A DNA stretch of 64,000 nt, from assembly GCA_945859605.1 (NCBI GenBank), contig OX243814.1:41272103-41336102 (forward strand), in the 5' to 3' direction. The translations under genes and the position numbers were made by a program. The stretch's first letter is position 1. Each line of letters begins with the position of its first letter. The notes below the pieces were generated by a model. The model saw nothing but the letters and a program-made list of their open reading frames with translations, made no database searches and had not been told where the DNA came from. This stretch comes from Lumbricus rubellus (lineage: Eukaryota; Annelida; Clitellata; Crassiclitellata; Lumbricidae). Shown here piece after piece: positions 1 through 14,120 of the stretch.

Positions 1-3000
1 TGTCTACTTAAAATCTCGGCCGTTGCTTTCAGCAATAATTTTAATTTTTTAAAGCTTTTGTTTCCAGTTTTAATCGTGACCATTGTGTTTGCCCCTACAG
101 CATAAACTATGCGATTGTTCATGACACTTGCGGTTCTTTGCAATGTCTTTTGTGCCATTGACTCTTTAAAATTATTGCGGCTATTGCTCTCAGCATTATT
201 CCTCCACCCCTATTCGCTGCCTTTTGAGTCTTGACCCGAGAGTGATCGGTGCAAAGCCTACCGATGCAGTTCTTTATTTAGAACCGTAAACATCCGGAAC
301 GCCTCTATTTTTGGTAATCGAACTTCCGTCAAGCGACTATCTCAATGGACCTCATGTCGGTTCTGCCCGACAAACATAAATTTCTCGCTGACGTCTATTA
401 GGACGCCCTATAAACACACATCTATCTGTGCTCCGGTGTCTTGCCCAAAGCTATCGGTCGTCAATCGATAAGACAGGAAATAGGTGTGCAATATGTTCGC
501 CAGCGATAATATTATGGCCTCTGCCTCTATCTATCTCTGTCCGTCGCCTGTTCACCCTGTAATTAAATCCGAATGAGACAGCTCGGCGGCATCGCGTTGC
601 ATGCATTGCGAAAAATGACGGGGTTACGAATGGGGCAAGGTGTAATGACACCGAGCAGGGTAAGGTTCTGTGGTGTTCAAGCTTTGGCCGTTTTTGTGAA
701 AGTTTCACAACAATCATAATTGCAACCTAGTAGCCTAAACCTACATTGGACAGCCGAACCTGCCTAGGGGCAGAGAACCAGAAGAAGAGAGCCTACAATG
801 AAACTGAGTAGGTTTATTTTAGAAATTTCTATGGCTTAGTTAGTGTCTGAGTTATAAATAGATGAGAATATCAGCCTATTTATTAAGTGTTTGTAATTTT
901 TATTTTGGTTAAAGTCGAGAGCTAAACAGTCTAGTGGTTAACTGGAAGGACTGCTAAGCCGAAGTTCAGCATCCATATCATGACTATGAGAAAGATATTT
1001 CAATATTACTACTCCACTCACTTCCCCCATCACCGTGACTCCCCCTAGAGTAAAACCAACCATTTACTGAATACAAGTACATCGACTATCACATATGCGA
1101 TTAGACAATCTGGTGACAAGTACATGTAGTCACTATAGGCTAATCATTGAAGTGGCTGGTGCTTTGTGCGAGCGGGGTTCAGCTTAGGGGAATGGTAGGC
1201 TATAATTAATCATTGTCTAGTTGAGTCGGTCTAAATGACATTATTCGTCACGAAAGCCCCATGCTTTCCTAAGAGCAAATTATGACCGCTGCATGTATAA
1301 GCTTACATAGTTCAATGGTTGATTTTTCTGTCGAATATGAATGATCTTCTTACTCTGTAGGTGGAGTTGACCTTTAAGGTTCCGAATAGTATCGATAATA
1401 TTAAAGAGATGATACGCTTCAGTATTTTGTTTATGGACAGACAGAAATACTGTGCTAGGCTACATTGCTGAATTCGTATTTGTGATCGAAATCTCAAACT
1501 TTACATGTAAGCTTATAAAGCGCCATTGAAGCCAAGCGCACCGCCTTAATTTACTCACGACTCTTCACGAGCATTACGTCGAGTAAGAGGGTTGTCTTGA
1601 AATGTGTTGTAATGCATTGCATTGTATCAAGTCTAATCAAATCTGGTGGCTTTCTGGCGCTGTTGCCATCATGAACAACCGATTAGCGCAAATCGCAATA
1701 TCATATAAAATTGTGCGTTGTATTGCATTGTGCCGTATTGTATAGTACCGGTATAGTATTATTTTGTGTTGTTGTATTGCATTGTGTTGCACTGTATTGC
1801 ATTGTATGGTAGGTTATTGTGCTGTACTGCATTGCACTCCAGTGCATTCGCTCACTCGGTGCGACTTAGCCGCTATCTGTCCACATGAATTGTGGGGGGG
1901 ACGTGGAGAAGGGGGGTTGAGTGACCCAGCACACGTATGACCACGCGACAACTCACATTATGTCCTTGTCTTCTTCGTGTATGGGCGGCTGATAAATGAT
2001 CATTACAGACTCGGAGAGGCCGCACAGACACCCACCGCCACCATCGCAGTTCTGAAACCATTACCCCGCCACGCTTGTCAGCTAATGAAGGGTTGACAAA
2101 CCCACGGCTGCAGGATCTGTACGCCCACGCCGTTGTACTCGACCAGAGGGGGTTATAGACACCCCGGGAGTCGTGTTTACTGAACACCTTTGCGACTGTG
2201 GGCATATGTGGGGTTTTATAAAGGCCCCAAGTGGTGCTAATTTTGTCGTTATTGCTTCTAACGTGTTGCCATGTAGGGCTGGTGATATCCGGTGCAGGGC
2301 AAGATGGTAGGAAACAAATCAGAAGCCTTTGTTATGAATGACTGAACGGGATGTACATTGTAGGTGTTGGCCTATACACCCTGAAACGACAAGTTGTAAT
2401 TGCTTTGTAGCCGATTGAACTCGAAATGAGAAGGAGGTTGAGTGAAGAAGAAGAAGAAGAAGAGGAACAGTATCTTAAGAAAAGACAACAAAGGGGAGAG
2501 CAAAGAATGGAGAACTGTAAAAAAGAAAGAGAAGTCGAGAAGATAAAAAAAACTCACTGCATAATTATATAGTTCACCGTTATGCCAACAGTAATTAGTC
2601 TGCTGTAGAAACTAATGATTATTTGCTCCAAACATCATCAGCTAAGACAACAGGTGCATACTGTACTCCGCGTGTCCACTCTTTAATGACGAGGGAGTAG
2701 CTATACATAGAGGCTATACTATAATACTGAAAGTGGAGGAATCAGGAAGGGATCTGTGACAGTGCAATGTTTTCAGTTTCGTACAAGAGACCTGTCACAG
2801 TGAAGAGAGAGCAGAAACTGGCTCGCCCATAGATTTAGAACGACCGATCAGCTTTTATCTCTGGACAATAAAAATTAATTATCGTGAAGGCGGAGATTCA
2901 AAAGACAATAATTAATCTTTATCAATAGAAACGGAATTTTTAAGTGGGGTGACATCTCTAATGGCTACGAGTGAAATGAACACACACAAAACATTTTGTG

Positions 3001-5096
3001 CAACCCTCAGTCCTGTAACAGGGAGCTATACGAGCACTGTGGAGCAGCGGCATCTTCTGCCAGCCCACGTGCAGCTGATGGAACTCACGTGGACCCTGTT
3101 GAGTCGCATTCGCAAATATGGGTCCAATAATTAATTAAATTATAGGCTACAATAATTGGGAATGCTGCGTTATAAGGATAGCCTATGCACACAAACCACC
3201 GCAATTGTTCACCTGCCTAATTATGAGGAGGGGCCCCTACTGTTGCCTGAAGGGTGCGGAATATCTTCTTGATCGCCTATACCCACTAAGTGTCCCACTC
3301 ACTTTGAGTCTTTAATAACTGTCAAGATAATTTTTATCGTTAAAAAATATCTCCAACTTGACCGTTGTAGCCACACAAGAGCGGTGGCCTTGATTCACGG
3401 TCCTTGAGATCCCTGCTCTGATATCGAGCAACGACGGGTATATAGCGGCCGAGGGAAGGACGGTCCATTGGGATAATGAGAGGGATGTGAAGGCGTGATT
3501 AAAGAGACGGGGAAGAGGAAGGTCGTCGTCTTTGTCGGCAAATAAACCCCCGAGTGTCAAGAACTGAGTATATAGTAGTCGACTGTTCGTTGTCCCTCCA
3601 TAGGTCCACGCCCTTGAAGGTAGTGATCATGTCTGGTTGAAGCAAACACGCCGCGTGCTAGGAATTCGCGTACATGTAGAGTGCAGACAACCTGACACGG
3701 TATGCACGCTGAGGCAACACAATCGAAGAGTTGGTCAATGACTGATTGTATTGTATTGTACTGCACTGCACTGTACTGTATTGTATTTATTGTATTATAC
3801 TGTATTGCATTGTGCTGTAATGTACTGTACTGCATTGAATCCATGAATTTATATATCGCCTCTCCCAGGGCACGCCAATCCCAGTGCGAGATACCAAGAT
3901 AAAAAAAAGTGGTCTTGATACAGCAAAAGGACTCGAGGCATAGGCCTACTGCCTTTTATGAAAGATTTTTCATTCATTTATTTATATATTGGTTTGCATA
4001 ATTATATTAATCGCCACTATCTACTATCTAGTAACCAAACATGAGTAATCTACCTGGAAGAGGCGCTATATAAATTTATAAAATAAATAAATAAAATTAA
4101 TGACTGACCCCTTTGAGCGATGAACTTTCTCACGCTGCATGCGGTAGTCTATATTATATGCCCGCCTCCTACAGAGGCTCTGTCCCCCCCATACTCTCCG
4201 CATTACAATGCAAGCGCTATATAATTATAACCAATTGGTTACGATGCCTTTAATAAAGTTTATGAACTTGCCCCCATAAGGCCGTCATGTTGTCGCCAGA
4301 CAAAATGAAGCCATAAAAATAATCGTTCTGGTCACCCTGCTTTCTATGACCGAGCCACATATTCCCTCTCACGACGATCAAAAGTCCTGTGGTAAAAAAT
4401 TATCGGTGAAGGACCAACAATGAATCGACTGTGTTGCATGGGGCAAACTAATCACAGTGTGAGTCGATACCGAGCGCACTGCAAGTCTGCAACAACACTG
4501 AGCACTGATACAATACTGGAATGAACAATAACTCAGCCAATCGCCTATAGTTTCCTTTCACATATACAATTATACACCCCACAAACACACGCATTTATAA
4601 ACATCACATTAATATATAGAGTCTACCCGTACACATACGTTCTCTGTAGCTTATGCACACATTGCACAGTGTACTAAAAAATGGGTCCATCGTATACCTG
4701 TATCGGTTGAAACTCCAACAAATCAGTATTCGATTTGCTTGGTCGTAAGAGCAACATTTTTCCGTGAATGAGTGTAGGCCTACACGTATTCTCAGGAGAC
4801 GTCAAAGGTGAGACTATTATTACAATAATTTTAAACAGGTAAGTCTACAGTATTTCACCGATCTTGAGTTGACATCCGGAAGGTGCGCTATGTAGATCAT
4901 CTTTAGCGCTTCATCTAAGTCGCCTGAAAGCTGTTCTTCTTGACATTGTTGGAGTCTAAAGCACACGTGAATAAGTGTTGAAGACTTGCATGGCTGCCAA
5001 ACAGTTAATTTCGACTGCTGAAATAACTTGTGATCAACCGTTCATAATTATTATGAATATTATACTGCGGTGTGTCATTTTGAAAATAAATCGATG

Positions 5097-5187
<91 letters not shown>

Positions 5188-7488
5188 GTTTTCTTCGTCA
5201 CAATGAGCGTCATCGTCATCGTGGTCGCCTTCTTCTTAATCGTCATTGACTCCTTGCAAATATTACATAATCACCTATGGATGTTAATTTAATCATAGGT
5301 CTAATATTCATCATTCCAATCATGAACCGTCGTCGTCGTCATCATCGTCATCATCATCATCATCGTTATCATCGTCATCATCATCATCATCAACATCATC
5401 GTTATCATCGTCACAAGTCTCTGTCGGTGCAATGAAGTCCATCCAACAATAGAATTTTGTCATCTAATGAGGACAGCATAGGCTACATCATGTAGTTGCG
5501 ACTGACTGAATTCAGTCGTTCGTCTCTTTGTTAACATCTTAAGTCAATTGCCTTGAAGGAGGTCTTTGTCGGTTCGCAGTTCTGCATTCTATCGTCGACG
5601 TCTTCTATTCAGTGGAATCCGTCCTTAGAATAACTTGACACGCGACCACCGAAGATATACATGTAATCCTCTCTGACAGATGTACAAAGCCTCGTACTAT
5701 AATATTGACCAGCAGATGTTTTTCTAGCCAGGGTTGTTTGCCATGCAGAGGGAGAAAAGTGGGTCCACACTTTACAGGAAGACGAAGTTCTAGACCAGAG
5801 TACGGTGCACCAAACGTAAACAGGTCTGATATAATGATTGGTTGGTTGATCTTTGGGGAAACGATTAGGAAGCTTGCTTTCTTTTGAGGAATTCAAAGGA
5901 GGATTAGGCTACTGCTTTGTCCGTTTCAAAGTATGAACGCATGCGTTACATTTTGAGTAAGCTTACAGGACAAAGGAAAAATTCGGGCAACAGAACACTT
6001 CATATTTTTGTCGGCTTTATTGATCTCGTTGAAGGTTATCTATTTTGAATGGGTTTCTGTGGTCTATTATAATAGCTTTGTCGGAATCCGCTATATGATC
6101 AGTGAAGCTACTGTGATCAAGAGAGGTCCCAGGTCTGAAGCACAGCATTGTCATAGCCAGGGTTTAATTGGGTGGACAAAACTGGACACGGTCGTGCACA
6201 AAACGGCGTTCCCTCTGCTCTCGAAATTCTTTGCTTGCCATTCCCACTGCTCACCTTGCATGGAACCCTGGAAACACATGCGTTCAAATAAAACTCGTCT
6301 TAGGCGTTTCCACTGCTCACCATTCGTCGTGACTCGTTCCACCTGCTCAACCAAAGCACTTTAACCACAGGTCGTAGCTAAAAGTCGATGGTTGCTCCAC
6401 CATGGCATGTCGATTATGTAACGGTTAGCTATAATAGGCCTATATGGTGCTGTCCCTGTTCTAGGTCTATACGACAACCTGGGGCCTATAATAGTGCCAT
6501 GGTTGGCGTGCTATATTATAGCCTATAGTTAGATATTTTGTAGTTTATCTCAACTGTGAAAGGACCGTATTGATAGTACACATAGTATCGGAATGGCTAT
6601 TCTCGCCTACGTGTTCGACTGGTAAAAAAGATAAGTTGTGTGACGCTTCATACCAATGCGACCAGTATGAGCATTCTTCTCCATGGAAAAATAACTGGGG
6701 TTTATTTATGTTGACTTGTTGTGGGCAATGAGAACTTTGCTGTGGAGTCCTAAAAAAGACTGGGGAGGGGTTGAACCCCACAACCCCCCCTCCCGGCAAT
6801 TCTCACCCTGATTGCGACCACCTGAAATTAGCTTATACAGCCCTCCCCTTCTCTTTCCTCTTTATCCTGCCGTCCTCTTATTACTCACTCCCCTTAGCCT
6901 TCTCCTATTGTACCTCTTCTCTACGTCTTTCTCTTCCTTTTCCTCTTCTTTGTATACGGGCTTCTTGAACTCTTAAAATTTCCTTTTGTGTCCTTAAATT
7001 CTGCATTGTGTTCTGCCTGCAGCATTGTAGTTGCTATTGTTAATAATTAATTTATGACAATAATATTTAGACTCTATATTGTCTGCAAGAAGCTACTTCA
7101 ATATTGCTTTTGGTCTAAACTATCAACTTTCAGCGTAAAATAATGCTAAGAGTAGGCCTAACATTGGTCAGCAACATAGGGCCTAATCGTTAACTGCTTT
7201 TAAAACATGAAACGCGTTGGACGAGCATACGAAAGGTTACATGTGTGAAACAAGCTAAACGAAACCAGCTGATGTTTAGCTTATAATTTATAATGTCATC
7301 CAAGAACGCTTATTAAAGCACCAATGTTTTCATCATGTTGAGACCGTCAATCTATGTTCGCTGATGTACATTATGGCAAAACCGAGGGTGAAAGTCCGGC
7401 TAAAGGTGAAAAGGAAAGCCGAGAAGACAAGGGAACAGCCTTTGAACGAAGTGAGCGCATGCAGGTTATTCAATATTCTTCCGGGTTA
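1..7488. other. Gene-free stretch with simple repeats
   Basis: No gene is supported. It holds degenerate tattgcattg blocks (1700-1850, 3740-3840), a tRNA-like SINE fragment near 925-965, a SINE/LINE tail with ggcgctatataaattta near 4060-4100, TTA and CAT arrays, and many TAGGCCTA-type motifs. Short ORFs here (up to 118 codons) show no recognisable family. Confidence 0.6.
5098..5186. repeat. TTA trinucleotide array
   Basis: About 30 units of TTA/ATT. A weaker cgt/cat array follows at 5327-5412. Confidence 0.98.
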
Positions 7489-7496
7489 CTTTAAAT

Positions 7497-8668
7497 CAGT
7501 GGCGTAGCTACCATGTGTGCAATGTGTGCAAAGCACACGGGCCCACGACCTCCAGGGGCCCACAGGGATTGCCAAATATTTTTTTTAGTAATCGAACCTG
7601 ATTAGTGATTTGCATTATTTTGTGACAAATGTAGTTTTTGTGAACACACTTGCATTATTTCTTTACTGTACTGATGCACTGACGCCTACCAACCGCCGTT
7701 CTGTTGACAGGAAAAATTGCAGGCCCTACTGAACTCCTTTATAGCTTGTGTTTTTGTCTCGAGTCATGAAAAATATCTAACAGTTTTTTAAGTTGAGAAC
7801 AAGAGACGAATCATACCATGCAGCATAAGATTCTTATTTCGCTGATTCGCTTTCCTATGCAAGTGGCATGGCCCGGGTGTGCCTATGCTAAGTTAAGTCT
7901 TCTTGTCACTTTTTCACAACCAAATTCCAATCTTCATGCTGCTCAACTTCTCTCAGCTCTCACCCCGCAATCAGGGAGACGCAAAATTGAGCACGTGTAG
8001 ATCAGGGTTGTATATGGAATCACGCATATTTACCCCATTTTTGCACTTGCATAAAATATTGCTAAACTTATTTTTAGGTAGGCCTAGGCCTACAATAAAA
8101 ATATTGATGATTGTGTCTTTTGGTGTGCACATGGGCGGTGGACCTGAATTGATAGATGCTTGACAATTTCTGCTGAACAAAAGAAAGAAACTCTATGATG
8201 CCATGACATTGTAGCCCACTAGAAGGCCTAGTAATAATAAGTGGATAAGTATAATAATAATTTATGCTAAGTGATATATTTCAAATTCGACTAAGAAATT
8301 ACCGAAGATAGGCTATAGCACTTTGGCTTATCTGTCTCATTGGTGCTGCATTCATGTTTATTCTGCGAGTTGTAATGCATGTGTTAGGTCTAGCCTAATA
8401 GCAGAAAATATAGTTTTAGTGATCTTGATTGCAGGCAGAGTAAGAATTGCGGAGGGTTGTGGGTATAGCCCCAGTCTTTCTTTGGACGCCATAGTAAAGT
8501 CCTCATTGTGGGCCCAACTCCACATAAGTCAACATCTGACCCCCGTGTTATTTTTCTACAATTCTCATGCTAATTGCATGAACGCAAGATACCGGTTCAA
8601 CAAGGTCAATCAAGGGGCCCGTGCGGAACTTCTGCACACGGGCCCATGAAAAGCTAGCTACGCCACTG
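7497..8668. mobile_element. hAT-type element, 1.17 kb, non-autonomous
   Basis: It begins CAGTGGCGTAGCTA and ends with the complement TAGCTACGCCACTG. A perfect 8-bp target-site duplication, ctttaaat, flanks it (7489-7496 and 8669-8676). Subterminal acacgggccc is also inverted. No transposase is visible inside. Confidence 0.92.
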
Positions 8669-8726
8669 CTTTAAATATACATAAGTTAATACATATACAT
8701 ATGTATACATACATATAATTATACAT

Positions 8727-8814
8727 AAGTTTTAAACCTTCCTCAGCTTGATTTACTGGTCATGTGTATATATATTATAGACCAGTAAATCAAGATGAGG
8801 AAGGTTTAAAACTT
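8727..8814. repeat. Long near-perfect hairpin, 35-bp arms
   Basis: Arms 8727-8761 and 8780-8814 pair at 34 of 35 positions around an 18-nt AT-rich loop. The right arm begins gaccagtaaatcaag. It could be a fold-back MITE or a small-RNA precursor; nothing here decides. Confidence 0.85.
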
Positions 8815-9629
8815 TCTGCGGCTCCTAACAGTCTTATGACCTGAAGAGAGCCACTTTACTTCGCATAACATGCGCGATGTAAGAACATAACACAGAATTT
8901 GTAGGACCATTGCGTGCTGTCAAGGTTGAAAGTGGTTTGAGATGAAGCGCCATGAGCTTGGTAGCAGTCGCAAGCTCTACAGTGTATACCTTCCTTCTGC
9001 AGTACATGTACATGTAGCCTATAATACATGCGACATGGTTTTTTTAAAAGTCTACTAGCTGAATGCCCACAAAGACATTATTTCCGAATTTTCGAACAAT
9101 AATGCTGTATGCTTTTCGGACAAATCACTTGGAACCCAGCCCCCCCCCCCAGCTGCGTCCTGGCTACGTTCCTCGTATGCGAGCAATATCCTACTGAGTA
9201 CTGAGGTCAAGAGACGTAAATTGTTGGGGCTATAATCGGGTCATACCCGATGACCTAGAGTTAACACTTCTGGCCGATTATCACAGCGGATGTCACATAA
9301 AACGCACGCATAGAACAAACATTGGGCACATAGGGGACGCCATTTCTCCTGTGCAGTTATGCAAACATGGAGAATACCGTGTATAATGAGACTTGTATGA
9401 TTAGGACAGCATACTGCAGCCGAACATAGTGGTCGACAGATTTACTAATTAAGACACTAAAACACACAGAAACATAAATAGGCATTCAAATGGACAATAA
9501 TCACACTGCAGGGTGTGTGAGTTACTGACTGGTAACTGACTGAGTGACTTACTGAGTAACTGACTTAGTGATTGATTGAGTTATTGACTGAATGACTTTT
9601 ATTGAGTAGCTGATGATCTGGCTGAGCAA

Positions 9630-9861
9630 GTGACTGACTGACTGACTGACTGACTGACTGACTGACTGACTGAGTGACTGACTGACTGACTGACTGACTG
9701 ACTGACTGGCTGACTGACTGACTGACTGACTGACTGACTGACTGACTGACTGACTGACTGACTGACTGACTGACTGACTGACTGACTGACTGACTGACTG
9801 ACTGACTGACTGACTGACTGACTGACTGACTGACTGACTGACTGACTGACTGACTGACTGA
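9630..9861. repeat. GACT microsatellite
   Basis: About 58 units of gact/ctga with few interruptions. The Ser-Gln-Ser-Val ORFs over it are artefacts. Confidence 0.97.
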
Positions 9862-11073
9862 GTATCCAACTGACATACTAGAAGGATGACTAATTTACTG
9901 GCTGACTTACTTTCCTAGTACTTGCTCGCTCACTGACTTATTAAGCAACTGAACGACCATCTGGACTTGCTGCCAGTCAATAGCAAATGCAGAAATTGCA
10001 GGACAGAGACTTTTGAATAAATAAATCGACTCATTTCTTTGTCGTACGCGCGCGCAATAAACAGTAACCTTAGATATTGCTATCTAGGTAATGACATTCG
10101 TACTGATTTCTAAGCAATGCGGCTCTTATAGAAAGAAAGAGCATGCAACTTGAAGTATCCACGCTGCTTACTATCAAACCGAAATGGCTACTTTGCGCTA
10201 TTCTCCCGAACTGCATGGCATCAAAATGCCAGCATGTGACGGGATGGCATGCGACCTGCGTTTGTCCTTAGCACATTGTCCTTAGCACAAGATCGGGTCG
10301 GTATACAAGTGACATCGCATGACAACTGCAGGTGCGTGCGCGTGGAGGGTGCAGAACTGCAGACCATCTTTCAAGAGGAGTCGTGAAGAGAGGGGCCCAC
10401 GGTCGCCGCCGTCTTTCGTGAATTGGTCATTTGTGGTCAATGGAATCGTCTGTTGAACGTCCATCTAAGCAGCATTATTTGACGCAATCAGATCGGTCAG
10501 GTGCCAAGAGATCCTTTGCTCTGCCGCAGGCATTCGACTTCATTGACTGTATAATCATTCTCCAACTTGCAATGGCGCCCGGCCTTCGCGTCCCATAAAA
10601 GACCCATAACGGACGCAATTCAATTGATGATTGCCCGGCGGGAGATGGGTGGATGGGTGGGTGGCTGGGGTGGGTTTCCCGGTCGTACCCACCCTCGACT
10701 CACCGGCTCCACAGAGATACGACTGTTGTGAAGCTCTTCATTAAACAACAATAAACAATGCGAACACTTGATGCTCGAGTTTTCTTACACGTTTTACACA
10801 ACCCATGTGCAGGCTACTGTATTATAATAATACATATCCACTGTCAACAGGAGACGAGTTAATATGTAAACAGACAAGGCTTAGCTGCTATAAAGGCCAA
10901 TGTATAAAAAGTATATAATATTCTAACATATTCTGTCACTATGTTATGTACATTTATTATAAGACAATGACCATCACGTATTATGGTATCTATGCGATAA
11001 ATATATTATATAGATCTATCTGTATCGTCGTCAGTTTTGCATAAGTATTGCGATATAGGCTATGTGCTCCTAC

Positions 11074-11074
<1 letters not shown>

Positions 11075-11125
<51 letters not shown>
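11075..11125. repeat. TA dinucleotide array
   Basis: About 25 TA units; a shorter run follows at 11210-11226. Confidence 0.97.
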
Positions 11126-11131
<6 letters not shown>

Positions 11132-11966
11132 GCGTATCAGTGTCGTTTGCAATCTATATATATCTGCACTGACTAATGACTATAATCGGGAGTATATAGG
11201 CCTATACACATGTATATATATATATATGAAACATTGCCGCTGTAGATATCGCGCGTGTATAGGCCTACGATTGCAGCATTATCATCCATAATAAACTGTG
11301 CTGCCATAAATCTATAAATCTGTTCAAGCAATCCGAATATCATTATGCTGTCATATATCTGTCACCCATTCATCTTCCATATGTCAACTGCTGTATAGCT
11401 GTTAAAGGCTGCGATTATTAAACTCATTTGCCACCAAATTTACTGACAAGTCCAAAAGACGACACAGATAAAATCTGAACTGGCACTTCTCCCTTCTATT
11501 GCGCCTTTCAAATATGTTTCGTATACATACCGTGTCAAGATTCTAGTCGCTTAATATAGCGCCTCTAAGTGCCTCACACAATAACATGTAGTAGTCTAAG
11601 TTTGAGCTTAGATGATACAGTTAATAAACGGAAGAACGTCTCGTGCATGCCCTGAGGTATAACCAGGGGCGTGAATTGCTATCGACTTCGTTTTCTTGAT
11701 CTCGGCATAAGTGCAGGTAGCCAGTTCTCTCCCTCGCAGCCTCATATTCCCACCATTTTTTTTACCATTATTTCATTTGCTGTCCTCCTATTATATTTAT
11801 TGACCTACCGTGTCATTTCATTTGGCCTCGTCATGTCAATTTTCTATCCTCGTTATAACCTCATCGTCCCCATTCATCACTGTCCTCTTTGACCTCATGA
11901 GTCCATCATCTACATTCTACAGCATAGGCTATACTATCCCTTCGACCTCATATTGTCATTTGCCTC

Positions 11967-12142
11967 CAGTGCTTAAAGTGTAAAAAAAAGTACCTGGACG
12001 CCCCTTACCTTTCCAAAAGAAGTGCCAGGACGCCCCTTACATTTTCAGGTGTGCTCTCCAAATAAGTGGCAGGACGGCATAGAGATTTGAAAATAAGTGC
12101 CAGGACGCCATCCATGACCGTCTTGCCGCACTTTAAGTCCTG
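11967..12142. mobile_element. Short hAT-type MITE, 176 bp
   Basis: Ends CAGTGCTTAAAGTG and CACTTTAAGTCCTG are imperfect inverted repeats (12/14). Flanks tttgcctc and tttacctc match at 7 of 8 positions as a target duplication. Inside, agtgccaggacgcc is repeated three to four times, as subterminal repeats of hAT elements often are. Confidence 0.7.
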
Positions 12143-12424
12143 TTTACCTCCATTTTTTACCTCTTCGTGTTTATTTGCTGTCTTGATGATGATTATGAAT
12201 TAGCGGAATGGTGGTTATAAAAGAGGTTGGAACTTGGAATCTCTTTCTCCGTAACCTTATACATGAAGCCCTGAACGACGTGGCAGACCGTGGCATCCAA
12301 TCCAGCGAACAGTCCATGCAGTGCATGCATTGGTGGCGAAAGATCTCGTCGCGTCTATTCGTTGAAAATAATTCAGCAGGATCGATATCGCCTTGTACAG
12401 ACATTTTCCTCACATTATTTTTAA

Positions 12425-12532
12425 ACTCCGCCACTGCTCGTCGTACTTTGGCAGTGCCAGTCCCAAACCTGGAGAAAGGAAGAGGAGGGCGACCCTAATC
12501 ATCCTTGATATGGCACAGTGTCGTTACACAGC
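12425..12532 (-). repeat. Dispersed CCCTCCTCC/GGCACTGGCA repeat
   Basis: On the minus strand: cgccctcctcttc, ggtttgggactggcactgcca, ggcggag. Same family as 30460, 46487, 51636 and 51776. Confidence 0.65.
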
Positions 12533-13509
12533 AAAACAAGCAAATTATCATAGCAGACTGCACTGTCAATGCCATTCACTGGGGAGCAGTCATCGATTTT
12601 GAGATATACGTCACAGCATGGCTTTAGAAGTCTGCTGATTACAATGGCTTCGCTAATGACATCGACTTCTAACAAAGCCGTATGCAGAACACAAAAGACA
12701 CATTCGAATGAAATAAGGCTGAACGAGAGCAATCCACACCCAGCACGAATATCAAATTACGGGACCATTATTATGCAAATTATCGCCGTTAATTTATTAT
12801 GCAAATTAATGTCTGGTGGTGCGGCATACAAAGCCTACTATAATATTTCAATTTGTTTTTATAAAAGCGACTACAGTAACTTGGGCTTCAATGGCGTTTC
12901 TGATTTCACCCAACCGACTCTGGCGCTGTAGGCAGCCCAAGACTCTGCCGGAGAAAAGAGATGGGGTGGGGTGAAGGTGGGGTGAGTGGGGGTGTTTAGG
13001 AGCTGAAAAATCAGAGCACACACCCACGCATCTTGTTCGTTTACCCATTTTCGTTGCTCTTTCACCCTGACTAACCACCCCATGGCACCAGTCCCTGCCC
13101 TCCCTCCTTTACTCACTCCCTCCCTCCCTCGCTTGCTCGACGTAGCAGAGTTGGAGTTTATGAATGAAGCTGCATCGCATAGTGGTGGTGGTGGTGGTGT
13201 TGGTGGTGGTGTGGTGGCCACGACCCGCCGCTGGGCGTCTGACCTCATTTCGTCTTTCCACCGTAAACATACGTTTCTGTCCCCCGCACAGTCAACGCCG
13301 TTTGTCTGTCGCAGCGTATGCTTGAAAGCGTGTGTGTTTGTATACGTGCGTGTGCTTGTGTTCGCTGTATGGGTGTGTACTGTGTAGGACTCTGTGTTCC
13401 GTCCTTGCGGATCTGCGTTCTTTGTGTGCGTGCATGCGCGTTCTTTTATTATAGGCCTGCCATAATAATCGTATAGACCGACTGATGGCTGCAAAGGCCC
13501 AAGGCCTAC

Positions 13510-13510
<1 letters not shown>

Positions 13511-13552
<42 letters not shown>

Positions 13553-14045
13553 GGCAGGCAGACAGACAGACTGACTGACTGACTGACTGACTGACTGACT
13601 GACTGACTGACTGACTGACTGACTGACTGACTGACTGACTGACTGACTGACTGACTGACTGACTGACTGACTGACTGACTGACTGACTGATTGACTGACA
13701 CAGACGGACAAAGACAGACAGAGACAGACGGACGGACGGACGGACAGAGACAGACAGACAGACAGACAGGCAGGCAGACAGACTGACTGACTGACTGACT
13801 GACTGACTGACTGACTGACTGACTGACTGACTGACTGACTGACTGACTGACTGACTGACTGACTGACTGACTGACTGACTGACTGACTGGACTGGACTGG
13901 ACTGACTGGACTGACTGACTGACTGACTGACTGACTGACTGACTGACTGACTGACTGACTGACTGACTGACTGACTGACTGACTGACTGATTGACTGACA
14001 CAGACGGACAGAGACAGACAGAGACAGACAGACGGACGGACGGAC

Positions 14046-14076
<31 letters not shown>

Positions 14077-14120
14077 GGCAGGCAGACTGACTGACTGACT
14101 GACTGACTGACTGACTGACA
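13511..14120. repeat. Compound GACA/GACT array with higher-order structure
   Basis: Two similar blocks (about 13551-13780 and 13780-14100) each run gacagacaggcaggcaga, then a long gact array, then a divergent cacagacgga / gacggacggac segment. A 3-fold actgg interruption lies at about 13889-13912. Confidence 0.95.

Larger units (their letters stand above)
8815..11640. other. Non-coding stretch between hairpin and SINE remnants
   Basis: Apart from the GACT and TA arrays I see no gene or recognisable element. 10200-10700 is more CpG-rich, but no promoter can be called. Confidence 0.5.

Noticed and set aside
451..717. 88-codon minus-strand ORF
   Set aside because: No family resemblance, no supporting splice structure.
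1873..2205. 110-codon minus-strand ORF
   Set aside because: Translation resembles no known family; could be a decayed repeat, but nothing supports a gene.
4975..5292. Hydrophobic poly-Leu ORF resembling a membrane protein
   Set aside because: The Leu run is a TTA microsatellite; the rest has no family features.
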